Shown here: in pieces, positions 19,469-27,441 of the stretch
How positions within the stretch are numbered: position 1 is the stretch's first letter
Layout: each line of letters opens with the position of its first letter
NCBI GenBank assembly: GCA_963746275.1
Contig: CAVVAX010000039.1
Span: 1-64,000, forward strand
DNA: 64,000 bases
From: JAEULH01 sp963746275
GTDB taxonomy: Bacteria > Pseudomonadota > Alphaproteobacteria > Rhodospirillales > Defluviicoccaceae
Direction of reading: 5' to 3'
Notes under the pieces: model-generated
What the model saw: the letters and a program-made list of their open reading frames with translations, nothing else
The model's database searches: none
Told to the model about the DNA's origin: nothing
Translations under genes and position numbers: made by a program

Positions 19469-20635
19469 ATGACCGACGCCGTAGCCCTCATCGTCGCCGG
19501 CGGCCGCGGCGTTCGCGCCGGCGGCGGAACGGCCAAGCAGTACCGCACGCTCGCCGGCCTGCCGGTGTTGCGCCGGTGCGTGCAGGCCTTCCTCACCCAT
19601 CCGCGGATCGGCGGCGTCCGCGTCGTCATCCATCCCGACGACGAGGACTTGTACCGCGACGCCGCCTGCGGCCTGGGCCTGCTTGCGCCCGTTTTCGGCG
19701 GCGCGGCGCGGCAGGACTCGGCGCGGCTGGGGCTGGAGAGCCTGGAGGGCCTCGATCCACGGTTCGTCCTGATCCACGACGCCGCCCGGCCGTTCGCGAG
19801 CGCCACCGTCCTCTCCCGGGTGCTCGATGCGCTCGAGGACGTGCCGGCGGCCATTCCGGCGCTTCCGGTCGTCGACACGCTGAAGCGGGCGGAGACGGGT
19901 GCGCGGGGAGAACCGCTCGTCCTGGCCACGGTGGACCGGGCGGGGCTGTGGCGGGCGCAGACGCCGCAAGGCTTCCGCTTCCGCGCCATCCTGGACGCGC
20001 ACCGGCGCTTTGCCGGCCGGGCGCTCACGGATGACGCCGCCGTTGCCGAGGCGGCCGGGCTGGCCGTCGCTCTGGTCGAGGGGGATGAGGACAACGTGAA
20101 GCTGACGACGCCCGAGGATTTCCGCCGTGCCGAGCGATGCCTGGGCTCAGCCGAAACCCGCGTCGGGACCGGCTTCGACGTCCACCGCTTCGGCCCCGGC
20201 GATGCGGTCATGCTGTGCGGGATCGCCGTACCCCACGACCATGGCCTGGAAGGCCACTCCGACGCCGACGTCGGCCTGCACGCGCTGACCGACGCGCTGC
20301 TCGGGGCGATCGGCGCCGGCGACATCGGCAGCCACTTCCCGCCCACGGACCCTGCGTGGGGCGGCGCCGCCTCGCACCTCTTCGTCCGCCATGCCGCGGC
20401 GCTCATCGAGGCCGCCGGCGGCGTCATCGTCAACGTCGACGTAACCTTGATCTGCGAGCGGCCGAAGGTCGGCCCTCACCGCGCCGCCATGGTGACGGCC
20501 ATGGCGGAGATGCTGGGCGTGGAGGCAGCGCGCGTCAGCATCAAGGCGACGACCACCGAGGGCCTCGGCTTTACCGGCCGCAGGGAGGGCATCGCCGCCC
20601 AGGCCGCAGTTTCCGTCCGCCTAAGCGCGTTGTGA
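19469..20635 (+). CDS. ispDF: Bifunctional MEP-pathway enzyme IspD/IspF
   Basis: A 388-residue fusion of two steps of the non-mevalonate isoprenoid pathway. Residues about 1-225 are IspD (CTP-transferase): nucleotide-binding start ALIVAGGRGVRAGGGTAKQY and HDAARPF. Residues about 230-388 are IspF (cyclodiphosphate synthase): VGTGFDVHRFGPGDAVMLCG, the zinc ligands in DVHRF and HSDADVGLHALTDALLGA, and the C-terminal KATTTEGLGFTGRREGIAAQA. IspDF fusions are typical of Alphaproteobacteria and Campylobacteria. The 3' end overlaps the convergent cutA by 15 bases. Confidence 0.96.
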   Translation: MTDAVALIVAGGRGVRAGGGTAKQYRTLAGLPVLRRCVQAFLTHPRIGGVRVVIHPDDEDLYRDAACGLGLLAPVFGGAARQDSARLGLESLEGLDPRFVLIHDAARPFASATVLSRVLDALEDVPAAIPALPVVDTLKRAETGARGEPLVLATVDRAGLWRAQTPQGFRFRAILDAHRRFAGRALTDDAAVAEAAGLAVALVEGDEDNVKLTTPEDFRRAERCLGSAETRVGTGFDVHRFGPGDAVMLCGIAVPHDHGLEGHSDADVGLHALTDALLGAIGAGDIGSHFPPTDPAWGGAASHLFVRHAAALIEAAGGVIVNVDVTLICERPKVGPHRAAMVTAMAEMLGVEAARVSIKATTTEGLGFTGRREGIAAQAAVSVRLSAL

Positions 20636-20992
20636 CCCCGGCTCTTCGGTCTCCGGCGCCTCTGGAACAGCGGCTGGATCGAGGCACTGTTCGCCGATCC
20701 AGGCGAGGAACTCCGGATTGCCGCCGGCGATGGCGACGGCGACGACGCAGGGGGTTTCGTAGTCGTGCAGGTCTTCGATCCGCTCGCTCAGCGCCGTGAC
20801 CAGCTCGGCGCGCGTCTTCACCAGGAAGGCCACCTCGTCCTCCTCGTAGATCTCGCCCTCCCAGCGGTAGATGGAGGCGATCGGGCCCAGGACGTTGACG
20901 CAGGCGGCCAGGCGCTCCTCGACCAGAGTCCGGCCGATCCGCACGGCATGGTCGCGCGAGGCGGCGGTGACGTAGACCAGCACTTCGGCCAT
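20621..20992 (-). CDS. cutA: Divalent-cation tolerance protein CutA
   Basis: Small trimeric PII-like-fold protein of 123 residues linked to copper and other cation tolerance. The family signature LAACVNVLGPIASIYRWEGE and the C-terminal LHDYETPCVVAVAI are clear. ATG start. Convergent with ispDF. Upstream on its strand lies an intrinsic terminator (21086-21117) and a sigma-54 promoter (21205-21221), so cutA may be under an attenuated, nitrogen-responsive leader; alternatively it has its own promoter between 20993 and 21085. Confidence 0.93.
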   Translation of the reverse strand: MAEVLVYVTAASRDHAVRIGRTLVEERLAACVNVLGPIASIYRWEGEIYEEDEVAFLVKTRAELVTALSERIEDLHDYETPCVVAVAIAGGNPEFLAWIGEQCLDPAAVPEAPETEEPGSQRA

Positions 20993-21085
20993 GGCGGGAA
21001 CTCCTTACATGGATGCGCGGGCAATGTCGCATGCCGAACACGACGCTGGGAAGGCGGCGACGGAAGGCGACGGGCAGGCGGCGTA

Positions 21086-21117
21086 GAAAAGCGGGGCTCG
21101 CCGGTAAGGCGAGCCCC
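21086..21117 (-). terminator. Intrinsic terminator of the sigma-54 leader/sRNA
   Basis: On the minus strand: GGGGCTCGCC-TTACC-GGCGAGCCCC followed by GCTTTTC. A perfect ten-base-pair stem, five-base loop and a short U-run make this one of the clearest terminators in the window. No annotated coding gene ends just upstream of it in the minus direction (nearest is the secreted protein ending at 21419), so its purpose seems to be to end the RNA started at the sigma-54 promoter. Confidence 0.8.
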
Positions 21118-21194
21118 GTGGAAGTTCTTCCGGGTCTCTGAGGGGGCAACACGTCAGCCCTGACGGGCGAGGGCGGGGAACACCCTGGTTGCCG
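21086..21194 (-). ncRNA. Candidate sigma-54-driven small RNA or cutA leader
   Basis: A region of about 109 nt lying exactly between a perfect sigma-54 promoter and a strong intrinsic terminator, with no open frame of note. It can fold: GGCAAC (21193-21188) pairs with GTTGCC (21150-21145), enclosing a GCCCT/AGGGC stem; then GGAAG-AA-CTTCC (21131-21120); then the terminator hairpin. The start is estimated as 12 bases after the -12 GC. By analogy with NtrC/sigma-54 controlled sRNAs in other Proteobacteria it may report nitrogen status; it could instead be an attenuator leader of cutA, 94 bases further on. Sequence relatives were not searched. Confidence 0.6.
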
Positions 21195-21204
21195 CGTCTG
21201 CTCT

Positions 21205-21221
21205 AGCAAGCGGCGTGCCAA
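21205..21221 (-). promoter_or_regulatory. Sigma-54 (-24/-12) promoter
   Basis: On the minus strand TTGGCACG-CCGC-TTGCT. This matches the core consensus YTGGCACG-N4-TTGCW at every specified base, with the GG and GC dinucleotides correctly spaced by ten bases. It points at a short structured region that ends at the terminator at 21086, and beyond that at cutA. The cognate activator is probably NtrC encoded at 15746-17185. An upstream NtrC site was not recognised with certainty. Confidence 0.8.
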
Positions 21222-21351
21222 CCGGGCCGGGGCCTGAGTGCTATTCCGCGGGATCGTCGCTCGCCCGCCCGTCACGGCCCGACGCGTGCTCGGCCATGAT
21301 GGCCCCTGCGACGGGCGCCGCCACGACAAGACGCCCAAGTGGACATGGCTC

Positions 21352-21371
21352 GGGCGCAGGCAGATGCGCCC
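21352..21371. promoter_or_regulatory. Inverted repeat upstream of the sigma-54 promoter
   Basis: GGGCGCA-ggcaga-TGCGCCC, a perfect seven-base dyad. It lies 131 bases upstream of the -24 element on the minus strand, a distance suitable for an enhancer site, and 48 bases downstream of the stop of the secreted-protein gene. It does not match the known NtrC half-site order (TGCACC-N5-GGTGCA), so it may equally be that gene's terminator stem without a U-run. The rest of 21222-21418 shows no gene. Confidence 0.35.
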
Positions 21372-21418
21372 AACGCTTAGGCAGTGCCCGTCGTAGCGCA
21401 AACGTTAGGCAGCGACGT

Positions 21419-21991
21419 TCAACCGCCCTTGCGCACGAGGTGCGCCGTGAGCCCGCCGACCTGCTGCCGGTCGACCCAGCGCGAGAAGACCAGGTCGAGG
21501 CCCGTCGGGCGTCAGTGTGCGGTCGTAGATCTGCAGGTCGTAGCCGCCGTCGGCCAGGATGATCAGGGCATAGACCGAGAGCGTCTTGCCGGAGAGCCTG
21601 GCCCAGACGAACGGATCGCCCTTGAACGGATCCATCGGCACCCGCTCGCCGAAGACGTTGGCGCGCATCGCCGAGCTGTAGACCCCGGGGCGCTGGGTCG
21701 GCTGGAAGGCGATGGTGTAGGCCTTGCGCTTCTCCGTCTGGCCGCCCTCGCCGCGCACGGCCGTCGACCAGCTCGACGACGAAGCCTTTGTCGTCCGCCG
21801 GCCCGATGGTGACGCTGAGGTCGCGATCGGTCGCCTGGTGTTCCGCCGAGCCGGTGCCGCGGCCCTCGAAGGTGCCGAAGAACGCCTCGATGCCGACCGC
21901 CGGCGCCTCCGCCGCGCGCAGAGCTGCCGCGGGGGAGCAGCAACGCCAAAAGCGCCAGGAGCACCGCGACCAGACACCGCCGCGTCGTCAT
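21419..21991 (-). CDS. Secreted protein of unknown function, three frame shifts
   Basis: About 189 residues if three extra bases are removed (near 21930, 21765 and 21500). It starts MTTRRCLVAVLLALLALLLP, a good signal peptide, continues in another frame with EAFFGTFEGRGTGSAEHQA and DLSVTIGPADDKGFVVEL, then VRGEGGQTEKRKAYTIAFQP, and ends VDRQQVGGLTAHLVRKGG. I do not recognise a named family; the beta-rich look suggests a periplasmic barrel-like domain. Its ATG overlaps the stop of a short upstream frame (ATGA), so it may be second in a small operon. Confidence 0.6.
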
Positions 21992-22119
21992 TCGGCCTCT
22001 ATTGCCTCCGCTGCCTCTGCGGCACGACGCCGCGCCTCATCCAGGAAGGGCTCGTCAACCGGGAACAGGGTGACCGCCTCCTGCATCGCCTCCATGCGCG
22101 CCAGCACATCCTGGTCCAC
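21988..22119 (-). CDS. Short acidic C-terminal coding fragment
   Basis: A frame of at least 43 residues ending LDEARRRAAEAAEAIEAE, with TGA overlapping the next ATG. The stretch VLARMEAMQEAVTLFPVDEP before it has coding-like composition. Related sequence NNVLRIASLEGTG reads in a neighbouring frame just upstream, so the piece is probably the end of a longer small protein broken by an extra base near 22125. Start shown is a GTG; no family recognised. Confidence 0.35.
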   Translation of the reverse strand: MDQDVLARMEAMQEAVTLFPVDEPFLDEARRRAAEAAEAIEAE

Positions 22120-22179
22120 GCCACGCCCGTCCCCTCAAGCGACGCGATCCTGAGCACGTTATTGGACCCGATTCTGGAT

Positions 22180-22350
22180 CGACGCCCTCACCCCGTTCCG
22201 CGCGCGGGAGAGGGAGGGCCGATCCGGCAGCGCTTCCTGCTCCGCCCGTTCCGCTTGCAGGGCACGGGTACAGGGAGCGACGGTCGGCACGACGTCTCTC
22301 CTCGCCCGCGAAAGCGGGAGAGGAAGGGGCCCGCAAAGCGGGAAGGTGAG
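22180..22350. repeat. Intergenic hairpin repeats (CCCGC...GCGGG type)
   Basis: Between the short frame and tRNA-Pro there is a stretch with related stems: CCCGCGAAAGCGGG (22305-22318) and CCCGCAAAGCGGG (22330-22342), embedded in purine-rich gagagga/ggaaggtgaggg sequence, plus ccgcgcgcgggagaggg near 22197. This is the widespread ctctcccgc-type intergenic repeat of Proteobacteria. No gene is supported between 22120 and 22426. Confidence 0.55.
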
Positions 22351-22426
22351 GGCGGCGAGGCGGCAGGCATGATGATTGCACCCGACTGCGGGGGGCGGAC
22401 GACGCCCGCGGCGCTGCGGATGAGCA

Positions 22427-22503
22427 TGGTCGGAGCGGCCGGATTCGAACCGGCGACCCCTAGACCCCCAGTCTAGTGCGCTACCAAGCTGCGCCACGCT
22501 CCG
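22427..22503 (-). tRNA. tRNA-Pro (GGG)
   Basis: Complete cloverleaf on the minus strand, 77 nt including an encoded CCA. Acceptor arms CGGAGCG and CGCTCCG pair exactly, discriminator A. The anticodon arm is CTAGA-CTGGGGG-TCTAG, giving anticodon GGG (proline, CCC/CCU codons). The T arm contains GGTTCGAATCC. A plausible promoter lies just upstream at 22514-22541. Confidence 0.96.
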
Positions 22504-22513
22504 AACCGCCGCC

Positions 22514-22541
22514 ACTATAGAGACATCGGGTACCCGCGCAA
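22514..22541 (-). promoter_or_regulatory. Sigma-70 type promoter of tRNA-Pro
   Basis: On the minus strand TTGCGC, 16 bases, TATAGT, ending ten bases before the mature tRNA 5' end. Spacing and position fit a housekeeping promoter. The remaining 22542-22777 gap between the tRNA and merR shows no supported gene. Confidence 0.55.
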
Positions 22542-22777
22542 CGCTGGCGGCTCGGGGCGAGCTCTCAGGTGAGCGGCAAAGATAGAGAAAGACAGAGAAG
22601 GTCATCGGGTGCCCGCGCAGCCGCTGCTGCAAGGGCGGATCAAGGCGAAGCCAGACCCGCCGAACTTTGCCATGCATCCGTCGGAATACGCCTTCGGCTA
22701 TTCCGACCTACTCGCTACTCGCCATCTACACGCCCGCGGCTTCGCGATCCGTTCATGGTCGAGGCCACGGTCGGGGA

Positions 22778-23403
22778 TCAGGAGCCGGGCTCGTCCGGCC
22801 GCTCCCGGCTCGTGTCCGGAAGCAGGGCGCGCAGCTCCTCCAGCTCGCAGAGCAGCGCGTAGAGCTCCTGGCGCAAGACGGTGGACATCTCCATGTCGCG
22901 CCGCCACTTCGGCGGCTGCGACGGCGCCGCCGCCTCGGCCGCGGCCTCGAGCGCTCTTGCCGGCGCCAGGTCCGCCAGCCCGGGTGCGGCCGCCGGCTCC
23001 GCCGCGCTGCCCGGCAACGCCAGCGCCCCCGCCCTCTCCCCTTGCCTCCGCCTCGTCTTGCGTCCTCGCCTTCGGGCGGCTCCGGCGGCTGGGCCAGAGC
23101 CCGGCGGCTCTGCTGGCGCAGGAGCTTCTGCACGCCGCGGATGGTGTAGCCCTCGACGTAGAGCAGGCGGCGGACCTCGCGGAGCAGGACGACGTCCTCC
23201 GGCCGGTAGTAGCGCCGCCCGCCGCGCCGCTTCATCGGCCGGATCTGCGGAAACTTGGTCTCCCAGAAGCGCAGCACGTGCTGCGGCAGGTCGAGCTCGC
23301 TCGCGACTTCGGTGATGGTGCGAAATGCGCTTGGCGATTTGGTCCCGGCGGACGGCGCCGGCTCCTTCGCCGGAATGGCCGCGGCGCTCATCTCGACGCT
23401 CAT
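22778..23403 (-). CDS. MerR-family transcriptional regulator, frameshifted near the middle
   Basis: About 208 residues. N-terminal MerR helix-turn-helix: FRTITEVASELDLPQHVLRF, WETKFPQIRPMKRRGGRR and YYRPEDVVLLREVRRLLYVE; dimerisation helix GYTIRGVQKLLRQQ. After a shift near 23020 the C-terminal helical tail reads in another frame and ends DTSRERPDEPGS. The ihfA stop region overlaps its start (ATGA). merR of this type directly after ihfA is a conserved alphaproteobacterial arrangement; target genes are unknown. Confidence 0.85.
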
Positions 23404-23738
23404 TCCCCGCCGCCGGCCCGTCTGCCGGCCCCGCCCCCAGGACGGCGGCTCTCCTTGATCCGGTTCTTCAGCACCTGCGAGGGGCGGAAGACCAGGACCT
23501 TGCGGGGAAGGATCGGCACCTCCTCCCCGGTCTTGGGATTGCGGCCGATGCGCTGGCCCTTCTGGCGGATGGAGAACGTCCCGAAGGAGGACAGTTTAAC
23601 GGTGTCGCCCTCGGCCAGCGCCTCGATGATCTCGCCCAGGACCAACTCCAGGAGCTCGGCCGATTCGCTCCGCGATAGCCCGACCTCCTGATAGACCGCC
23701 TCGCTGAGATCGGCCCTGGTGATGGTCCGCCCGGCCAT
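23400..23738 (-). CDS. ihfA: Integration host factor subunit alpha
   Basis: DNA-bending histone-like protein of 112 residues. Typical IHF-alpha start MAGRTITRADLSEAVYQEVG and the beta-arm FGTFSIRQKGQRIGRNPKTG are intact; the Gly/Arg-rich extension of about 13 residues at the C-terminus is longer than in enterobacteria. Overlaps merR (ATGA). IHF assists sigma-54 promoters by bending DNA, relevant to the promoter at 21205-21221. Confidence 0.95.
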   Translation of the reverse strand: MAGRTITRADLSEAVYQEVGLSRSESAELLELVLGEIIEALAEGDTVKLSSFGTFSIRQKGQRIGRNPKTGEEVPILPRKVLVFRPSQVLKNRIKESRRPGGGAGRRAGGGE

Positions 23739-23768
23739 TGCGCTTACCTCCGCCGCCGCCTGGTCGCA

Positions 23769-23797
23769 ACCCTACAGTGGTGAAGGAAACCGGTCAA
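23769..23797 (-). promoter_or_regulatory. Putative promoter of ihfA
   Basis: On the minus strand TTGACC, 17 bases, TAGGGT, about 30 bases upstream of the ihfA ATG in the 109-base gap after fabH. The -35 and spacing are good, the -10 is weaker. It would allow ihfA-merR to be expressed independently of plsX-fabH. Confidence 0.45.
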
Positions 23798-23847
23798 TAT
23801 CAAGGGGATGGAGAGACGACCTGAAACCGCGTGGGCGGGCCCGGCAA

Positions 23848-24837
23848 TTACCAGCGGACCAGCGCCGCGCCCCAGGTCAGGCCGCCGCCGATGGCCTCGA
23901 ACAAGATCAGGTCGCCGGCGCTGATCCGGCCATCGCGAACGGCGACATCGAGGGCCAGCGGGATCGAGGCGGCGGAGGTGTTGGCATGGATCTCGACGGT
24001 GGAGATCAGCCGCTCGGTGGGGACGGACAGCTTGCGCGCGACGCCCTCGAGGATGCGCTTGTTGGCTTGGTGCGGGATCAGCCAGTCGACGTCGGCGATG
24101 GCGAGGCCGTTGGCGGCCAGGGCCTCGTCGGCGACCTGCGCCAAGCAGGAGACGGCGTGGCGGAAGACCTCGCGCCCCGACATCCGGAGCTTGCCGACCG
24201 TGCCGGTGCGCGAGGGGCCGCCGTCGACGTAAAGGATGTCGCGGTGGCGGCCGTCGGAATGCAGGTGGGTCGAGAGGATCGCCGGCGGCTGGCCGTTGGC
24301 GGCCGGGCCGGCCACCTCCGTGGTCCGCGTCACCACCACCGCGCCGGCGCCATCGCCGAAGAGGACGCAGGTGCCACGGTCCTCCCAGTCGAGGATGCGG
24401 GAATATGTTTCGGCGCCGATGACCAGCGCCGTCTCCGCCTGCCCGGCCCGGATGAAATTGTCGGCAACGGCGAGGGCGAAGACGAACCCCGAGCAGACCG
24501 CCTGGACGTCGAAGGCGGCGCCGGTGGTGCTGCCGAGCTTGGCCTGCACCTGGGTCGCGGTCGCCGGGAAGGTGTCGTCGGGGGTGGATGTGGCGACGAT
24601 GATGAGATCGACACTCTCCGCCGTGATCCCGGCGTGAGCCAGGGCGCGGCGCGCCGCCTCGGCGCCGAGGTCCGAGGTCAGCTCGCCGTCGGCGGCGATG
24701 TGGCGGCGCTTTATGCCGGTGCGGGTGACGATCCAGTCGTCGGAGGTCTCGATCTGGCCGGCGAGCTCGTCATTGGTGAGCACCCGCGCAGGCAGGTACG
24801 AGCCGCAGCCGAGGATCCTGGAGCGGGTTCCGGTCAT
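23848..24837 (-). CDS. fabH: 3-oxoacyl-[ACP] synthase III
   Basis: Initiating condensing enzyme of fatty acid synthesis, joining acetyl-CoA and malonyl-ACP; 329 residues. Catalytic triad visible: Cys in DVQAVCSGFVFAL, His in WLIPHQANKRIL and Asn in EIHANTSAASIPLAL. N-terminal GCGSYLPARVLTN is typical. ATG overlaps the plsX stop (TGATG), so the pair is translationally coupled. No frame breaks. Confidence 0.97.
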   Translation of the reverse strand: MTGTRSRILGCGSYLPARVLTNDELAGQIETSDDWIVTRTGIKRRHIAADGELTSDLGAEAARRALAHAGITAESVDLIIVATSTPDDTFPATATQVQAKLGSTTGAAFDVQAVCSGFVFALAVADNFIRAGQAETALVIGAETYSRILDWEDRGTCVLFGDGAGAVVVTRTTEVAGPAANGQPPAILSTHLHSDGRHRDILYVDGGPSRTGTVGKLRMSGREVFRHAVSCLAQVADEALAANGLAIADVDWLIPHQANKRILEGVARKLSVPTERLISTVEIHANTSAASIPLALDVAVRDGRISAGDLILFEAIGGGLTWGAALVRW

Positions 24838-25916
24838 CAGCCGGTTGCGATCCGCGGATCTCTGGGGCTCTGCCCGGCGAGATAGAGGAAGTCGTCCTTG
24901 ATCCCCTGGTTGACCCGGTCGGCGATCAGCCGGACGGCCACCCGGATGGCATTGGAAAAGCCGAGGGCATCCGTGCCGCCGTGGCTCTTGACGCAGATGC
25001 CGTTCAGCCCGAGGAACATCGCGCCGTCATAGTTCCGCGGATCGACCATCCGGCGCATCTCTCGCAGCGCCGGACGGGCCAGCAGCGCCCCGAGCCTGGT
25101 CCGCCAGCCGCCGGAGGCCAGCGCCTCGCTCAGGACGTGGGTGAAGAGCCGCGAGGTTCCCTCCGCCGTCTTCAGCGCGATGTTGCCGGTGAACCCGTCG
25201 GTGACGATGACGTCGACGGTGCCGGCGCCGATATCGGTGCCTTCGACGAAGCCATGGAAGCGGATGGCGAGGTCGCTGTGCTGCAGCACCTCTGCCGCCT
25301 TCTTCACCGCCTGGTTTCCCTTCAGATGTTCCTCGCCAACGTTGAGGAGGGCGACGGACGGCTGCTCCAGGCCCAGGACCTTGCGCGCGAACACCTCGCC
25401 CATGACCGCGAACTGCACCAGGTTCTCCGCGGTGCACTCGACGTTGGCGCCGAGATCGAGCATCACCGAGCGGCCGCGAATGGTCGGAAACACGGTGGCG
25501 ATCGCCGGCCGGTCGACCCCCGGCAGCGTCTTCAGGACGAACTTGGCCATCGCCATCAGCGCGCCGGTGTTTCCGGCGGAGACGACGCCGTCGGCCTCGC
25601 CGGCGGCAACTGCGTCGATCGCCCGACGCATGCTCGAATCGCTGGCTCCGCGTAGCGCCGCGGAGGGGCGTTCGCCGCTGCTGACGACGCCGTTGGCGTT
25701 GCGGATCTCGGCGACCTGCCGCAGCCGCGGATAGTTCGCCAGCAAAGGCTCCAGCACTCCCGCCCGGCCGTGCAGCAGCACCCGCACGTTCGTGACACCA
25801 TCGAGCGCGAGATCTAGCCCCTCGATGACCATCGCCGGCGCATGATCGCCCCCCATGGCGTCTATGGATAGGGTCACGGGCTTGGCCAAAGGTCGGACGT
25901 TCCCCGTCGGTTTCAT
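24837..25916 (-). CDS. plsX: Phosphate acyltransferase PlsX
   Basis: Makes acyl-phosphate from acyl-ACP for phospholipid synthesis; 359 residues, membrane-associated. Start region SIDAMGGDHAPAMVIEGLD and the segments VSAGNTGALMAMAKF, LLNVGEEHLKGN and VTDGFTGNIALKTAEG are family hallmarks. ATG start. In related genomes rpmF sits just upstream, but I find no L32 frame here. Coupled to fabH. Confidence 0.97.
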   Translation of the reverse strand: MKPTGNVRPLAKPVTLSIDAMGGDHAPAMVIEGLDLALDGVTNVRVLLHGRAGVLEPLLANYPRLRQVAEIRNANGVVSSGERPSAALRGASDSSMRRAIDAVAAGEADGVVSAGNTGALMAMAKFVLKTLPGVDRPAIATVFPTIRGRSVMLDLGANVECTAENLVQFAVMGEVFARKVLGLEQPSVALLNVGEEHLKGNQAVKKAAEVLQHSDLAIRFHGFVEGTDIGAGTVDVIVTDGFTGNIALKTAEGTSRLFTHVLSEALASGGWRTRLGALLARPALREMRRMVDPRNYDGAMFLGLNGICVKSHGGTDALGFSNAIRVAVRLIADRVNQGIKDDFLYLAGQSPRDPRIATG

Positions 25917-26224
25917 CGCGCGTCCGCGACGAGATTAAGCACAAAGAACGTTACACTATAAGCTGAGGCGTGAGACATTCTGCTTTCAAGTACGTTTGCC
26001 TTGGCGGCCCTCTAGCAGGCCCGCCGCGCCAGGACGTCATCAAATGTTCAAAAGCCGGGGCGTTGCCGGCCCGCACCTGGCCCGCTATCGTCGAAAGCTT
26101 AGGAGAACGCAAGCGCTTTCAGGCAGCCGCGGGAACGACGGGTCGACGGGAACGGACGTCCGTTCGACCGCATCTTCTGCCGGTTACCTAGCCAAAGTGC
26201 GCCAGGGCAGCAAGCCGCTTGCTC
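25917..26224. other. Gap between plsX and the DUF177 gene
   Basis: 308 bases without a supported gene. The place where rpmF (ribosomal protein L32) is normally found between the DUF177 gene and plsX holds no L32-like reading frame (no PKKKTS-type N-terminus in any frame). On the minus strand a TATAGT hexamer at 25955-25960 lies about 40 bases before plsX and could be a -10 element, but no convincing -35 is at the right distance. Confidence 0.5.
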
Positions 26225-26782
26225 TCACTTTCGCAGCCTGCGCCCGGCAAGATCGGCGAAGGGGCGGCTTCGCGCGGCCTCGGCCTCCTCTTCTTTAGGC
26301 GCGGCGACCCCGTCGGCCGGCGGCAGGCTCGCGCCGGCAGCCCGCGGGTAGGGATCCAGCTCCAGCGCAAGCTGCTCAGCCGCCGCCTCGCCGGCATCGA
26401 TCCGGTTGCCGATGAGCGGCTCGATGTCCTCGTCCTCTTCGTCAAAGAAGATCTCCTCGCCGGCCTTCGCCCCACCCGGGGCCTGGACGGCGTACAGGCG
26501 GACGAAGTCGGCCTCGATCCGCCGCTCCAGTGGCGCCAGGGTGACGACGCAGGTCTGGGTAACCTCGGCGGAAAGCCGCGCGGTAAGCTGGATGACCGTC
26601 CCGCCCCGGATCGCCACGACCTCGCCCGCGACCTCCAGCCAGGCAATGGCGGCAAGGCGGAAGCGGCGGGCCACGGCCTCGCGCTCGCTCTCACCAGCGG
26701 TGGCGGCGATGCTGCGTCCGGAAGGCGGCAGATCGTCGATTCGCACCGGCCGGGTGAACTCAGGCCGAGCGCTGGGCTGCAT
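26225..26782 (-). CDS. DUF177 (YceD-like) protein
   Basis: Protein of 185 residues. DUF177 features are TQTCVVTLAPLERRIEADFV (the conserved Cys of the family) and the acidic stretch EEIFFDEEDEDIEPLIGN. Members are required for normal 23S rRNA or L32-linked expression in plants and bacteria. The ATG was chosen because it begins the conserved part (MQPSARPEFTRPV) and overlaps the end of the upstream chaperone gene by 23 bases. Confidence 0.88.
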   Translation of the reverse strand: MQPSARPEFTRPVRIDDLPPSGRSIAATAGESEREAVARRFRLAAIAWLEVAGEVVAIRGGTVIQLTARLSAEVTQTCVVTLAPLERRIEADFVRLYAVQAPGGAKAGEEIFFDEEDEDIEPLIGNRIDAGEAAAEQLALELDPYPRAAGASLPPADGVAAPKEEEAEAARSRPFADLAGRRLRK

Positions 26783-27386
26783 GGGCCTGCGTCTCCTCGC
26801 TGGCCTGCGGCGGAGCGAACGCGACCTCGCCGGCCATGAGCGCTTCGACCGGCTGAGCCTCGAGCCTCGCGGCCTGCCGGCGCATGTAGGCGGCAAGCCC
26901 GGTCGCGTCGCCCTCGCCCGGCGGCCGGTGCCGATAGACGTTGCGGGCCAGCGCATCGGCCAGCACCTCATCACCGGGCGCGGCCATGCCGACGTCGTAC
27001 GCGGCGAGCCGGCCGTAGAACCCTTGCGCCATGGCCTTGATGCGTTTGCCGACGGCAAGGTCGCCCACGCCCATCTCCCGCAGGTTCTGGTCCATGTCGG
27101 CGAACATCAGGTCGAAGACCGCCTGCGACACCGCCTCGGTCCGCTCCCGGTCGCGGCGCAGGCGACGCAGCAGCAAGGCCGCGTGGAGCGCGATCATGTC
27201 GAAGCGGCCGTCCGGCGTGTCGGGGACGCCCAGGTCCAGGTAAAACAGCGGCTGGCGCGCCTGTTCGACCACGCGCGTGTAAAGCCTCGCCGCCGCTGCC
27301 TCTATCGAGCGCTTCTGCGCACTGGCCAAGGACGCCTCCAGCAGCCGGAGTTGAACCGATGATATTGCATTGGTGGCATCTGCCAT
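26760..27386 (-). CDS. Ubiquinol-cytochrome c chaperone (CBP3-like)
   Basis: Protein of 208 residues of the ubiquinol-cytochrome c chaperone family, which assists cytochrome b/bc1 assembly. Typical segments are FYLDLGVPDTPDGRFDMIAL, VFDLMFADMDQNLREMGVGD, KRIKAMAQGFYGRLAAYD and the C-terminal NVYRHRPPGEG. Divergent from bamE with a 55-base gap. The ATG at 27386 gives the best fit; a longer frame upstream would run into bamE. Implies an aerobic respiratory chain with a bc1 complex. Confidence 0.9.
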   Translation of the reverse strand: MADATNAISSVQLRLLEASLASAQKRSIEAAAARLYTRVVEQARQPLFYLDLGVPDTPDGRFDMIALHAALLLRRLRRDRERTEAVSQAVFDLMFADMDQNLREMGVGDLAVGKRIKAMAQGFYGRLAAYDVGMAAPGDEVLADALARNVYRHRPPGEGDATGLAAYMRRQAARLEAQPVEALMAGEVAFAPPQASEETQAHAAQRSA

Positions 27387-27441
27387 GCATGATCCTGCGT
27401 GCACTGCAGAGCGTCGTGTCGTTGGCCAATGTGGGGGTAGA

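Noticed and set aside
21352..21371. The dyad GGGCGCA-N6-TGCGCCC as an NtrC enhancer
   Set aside because: The half-sites run in the opposite order to the known NtrC consensus (TGC on the inside rather than the outside). Listed only as a dyad of unknown role.
22427..22503. tRNA-Pro as the attachment site of an integrated element
   Set aside because: No integrase, no direct repeat of the tRNA 3' end, and core genes lie on both sides.
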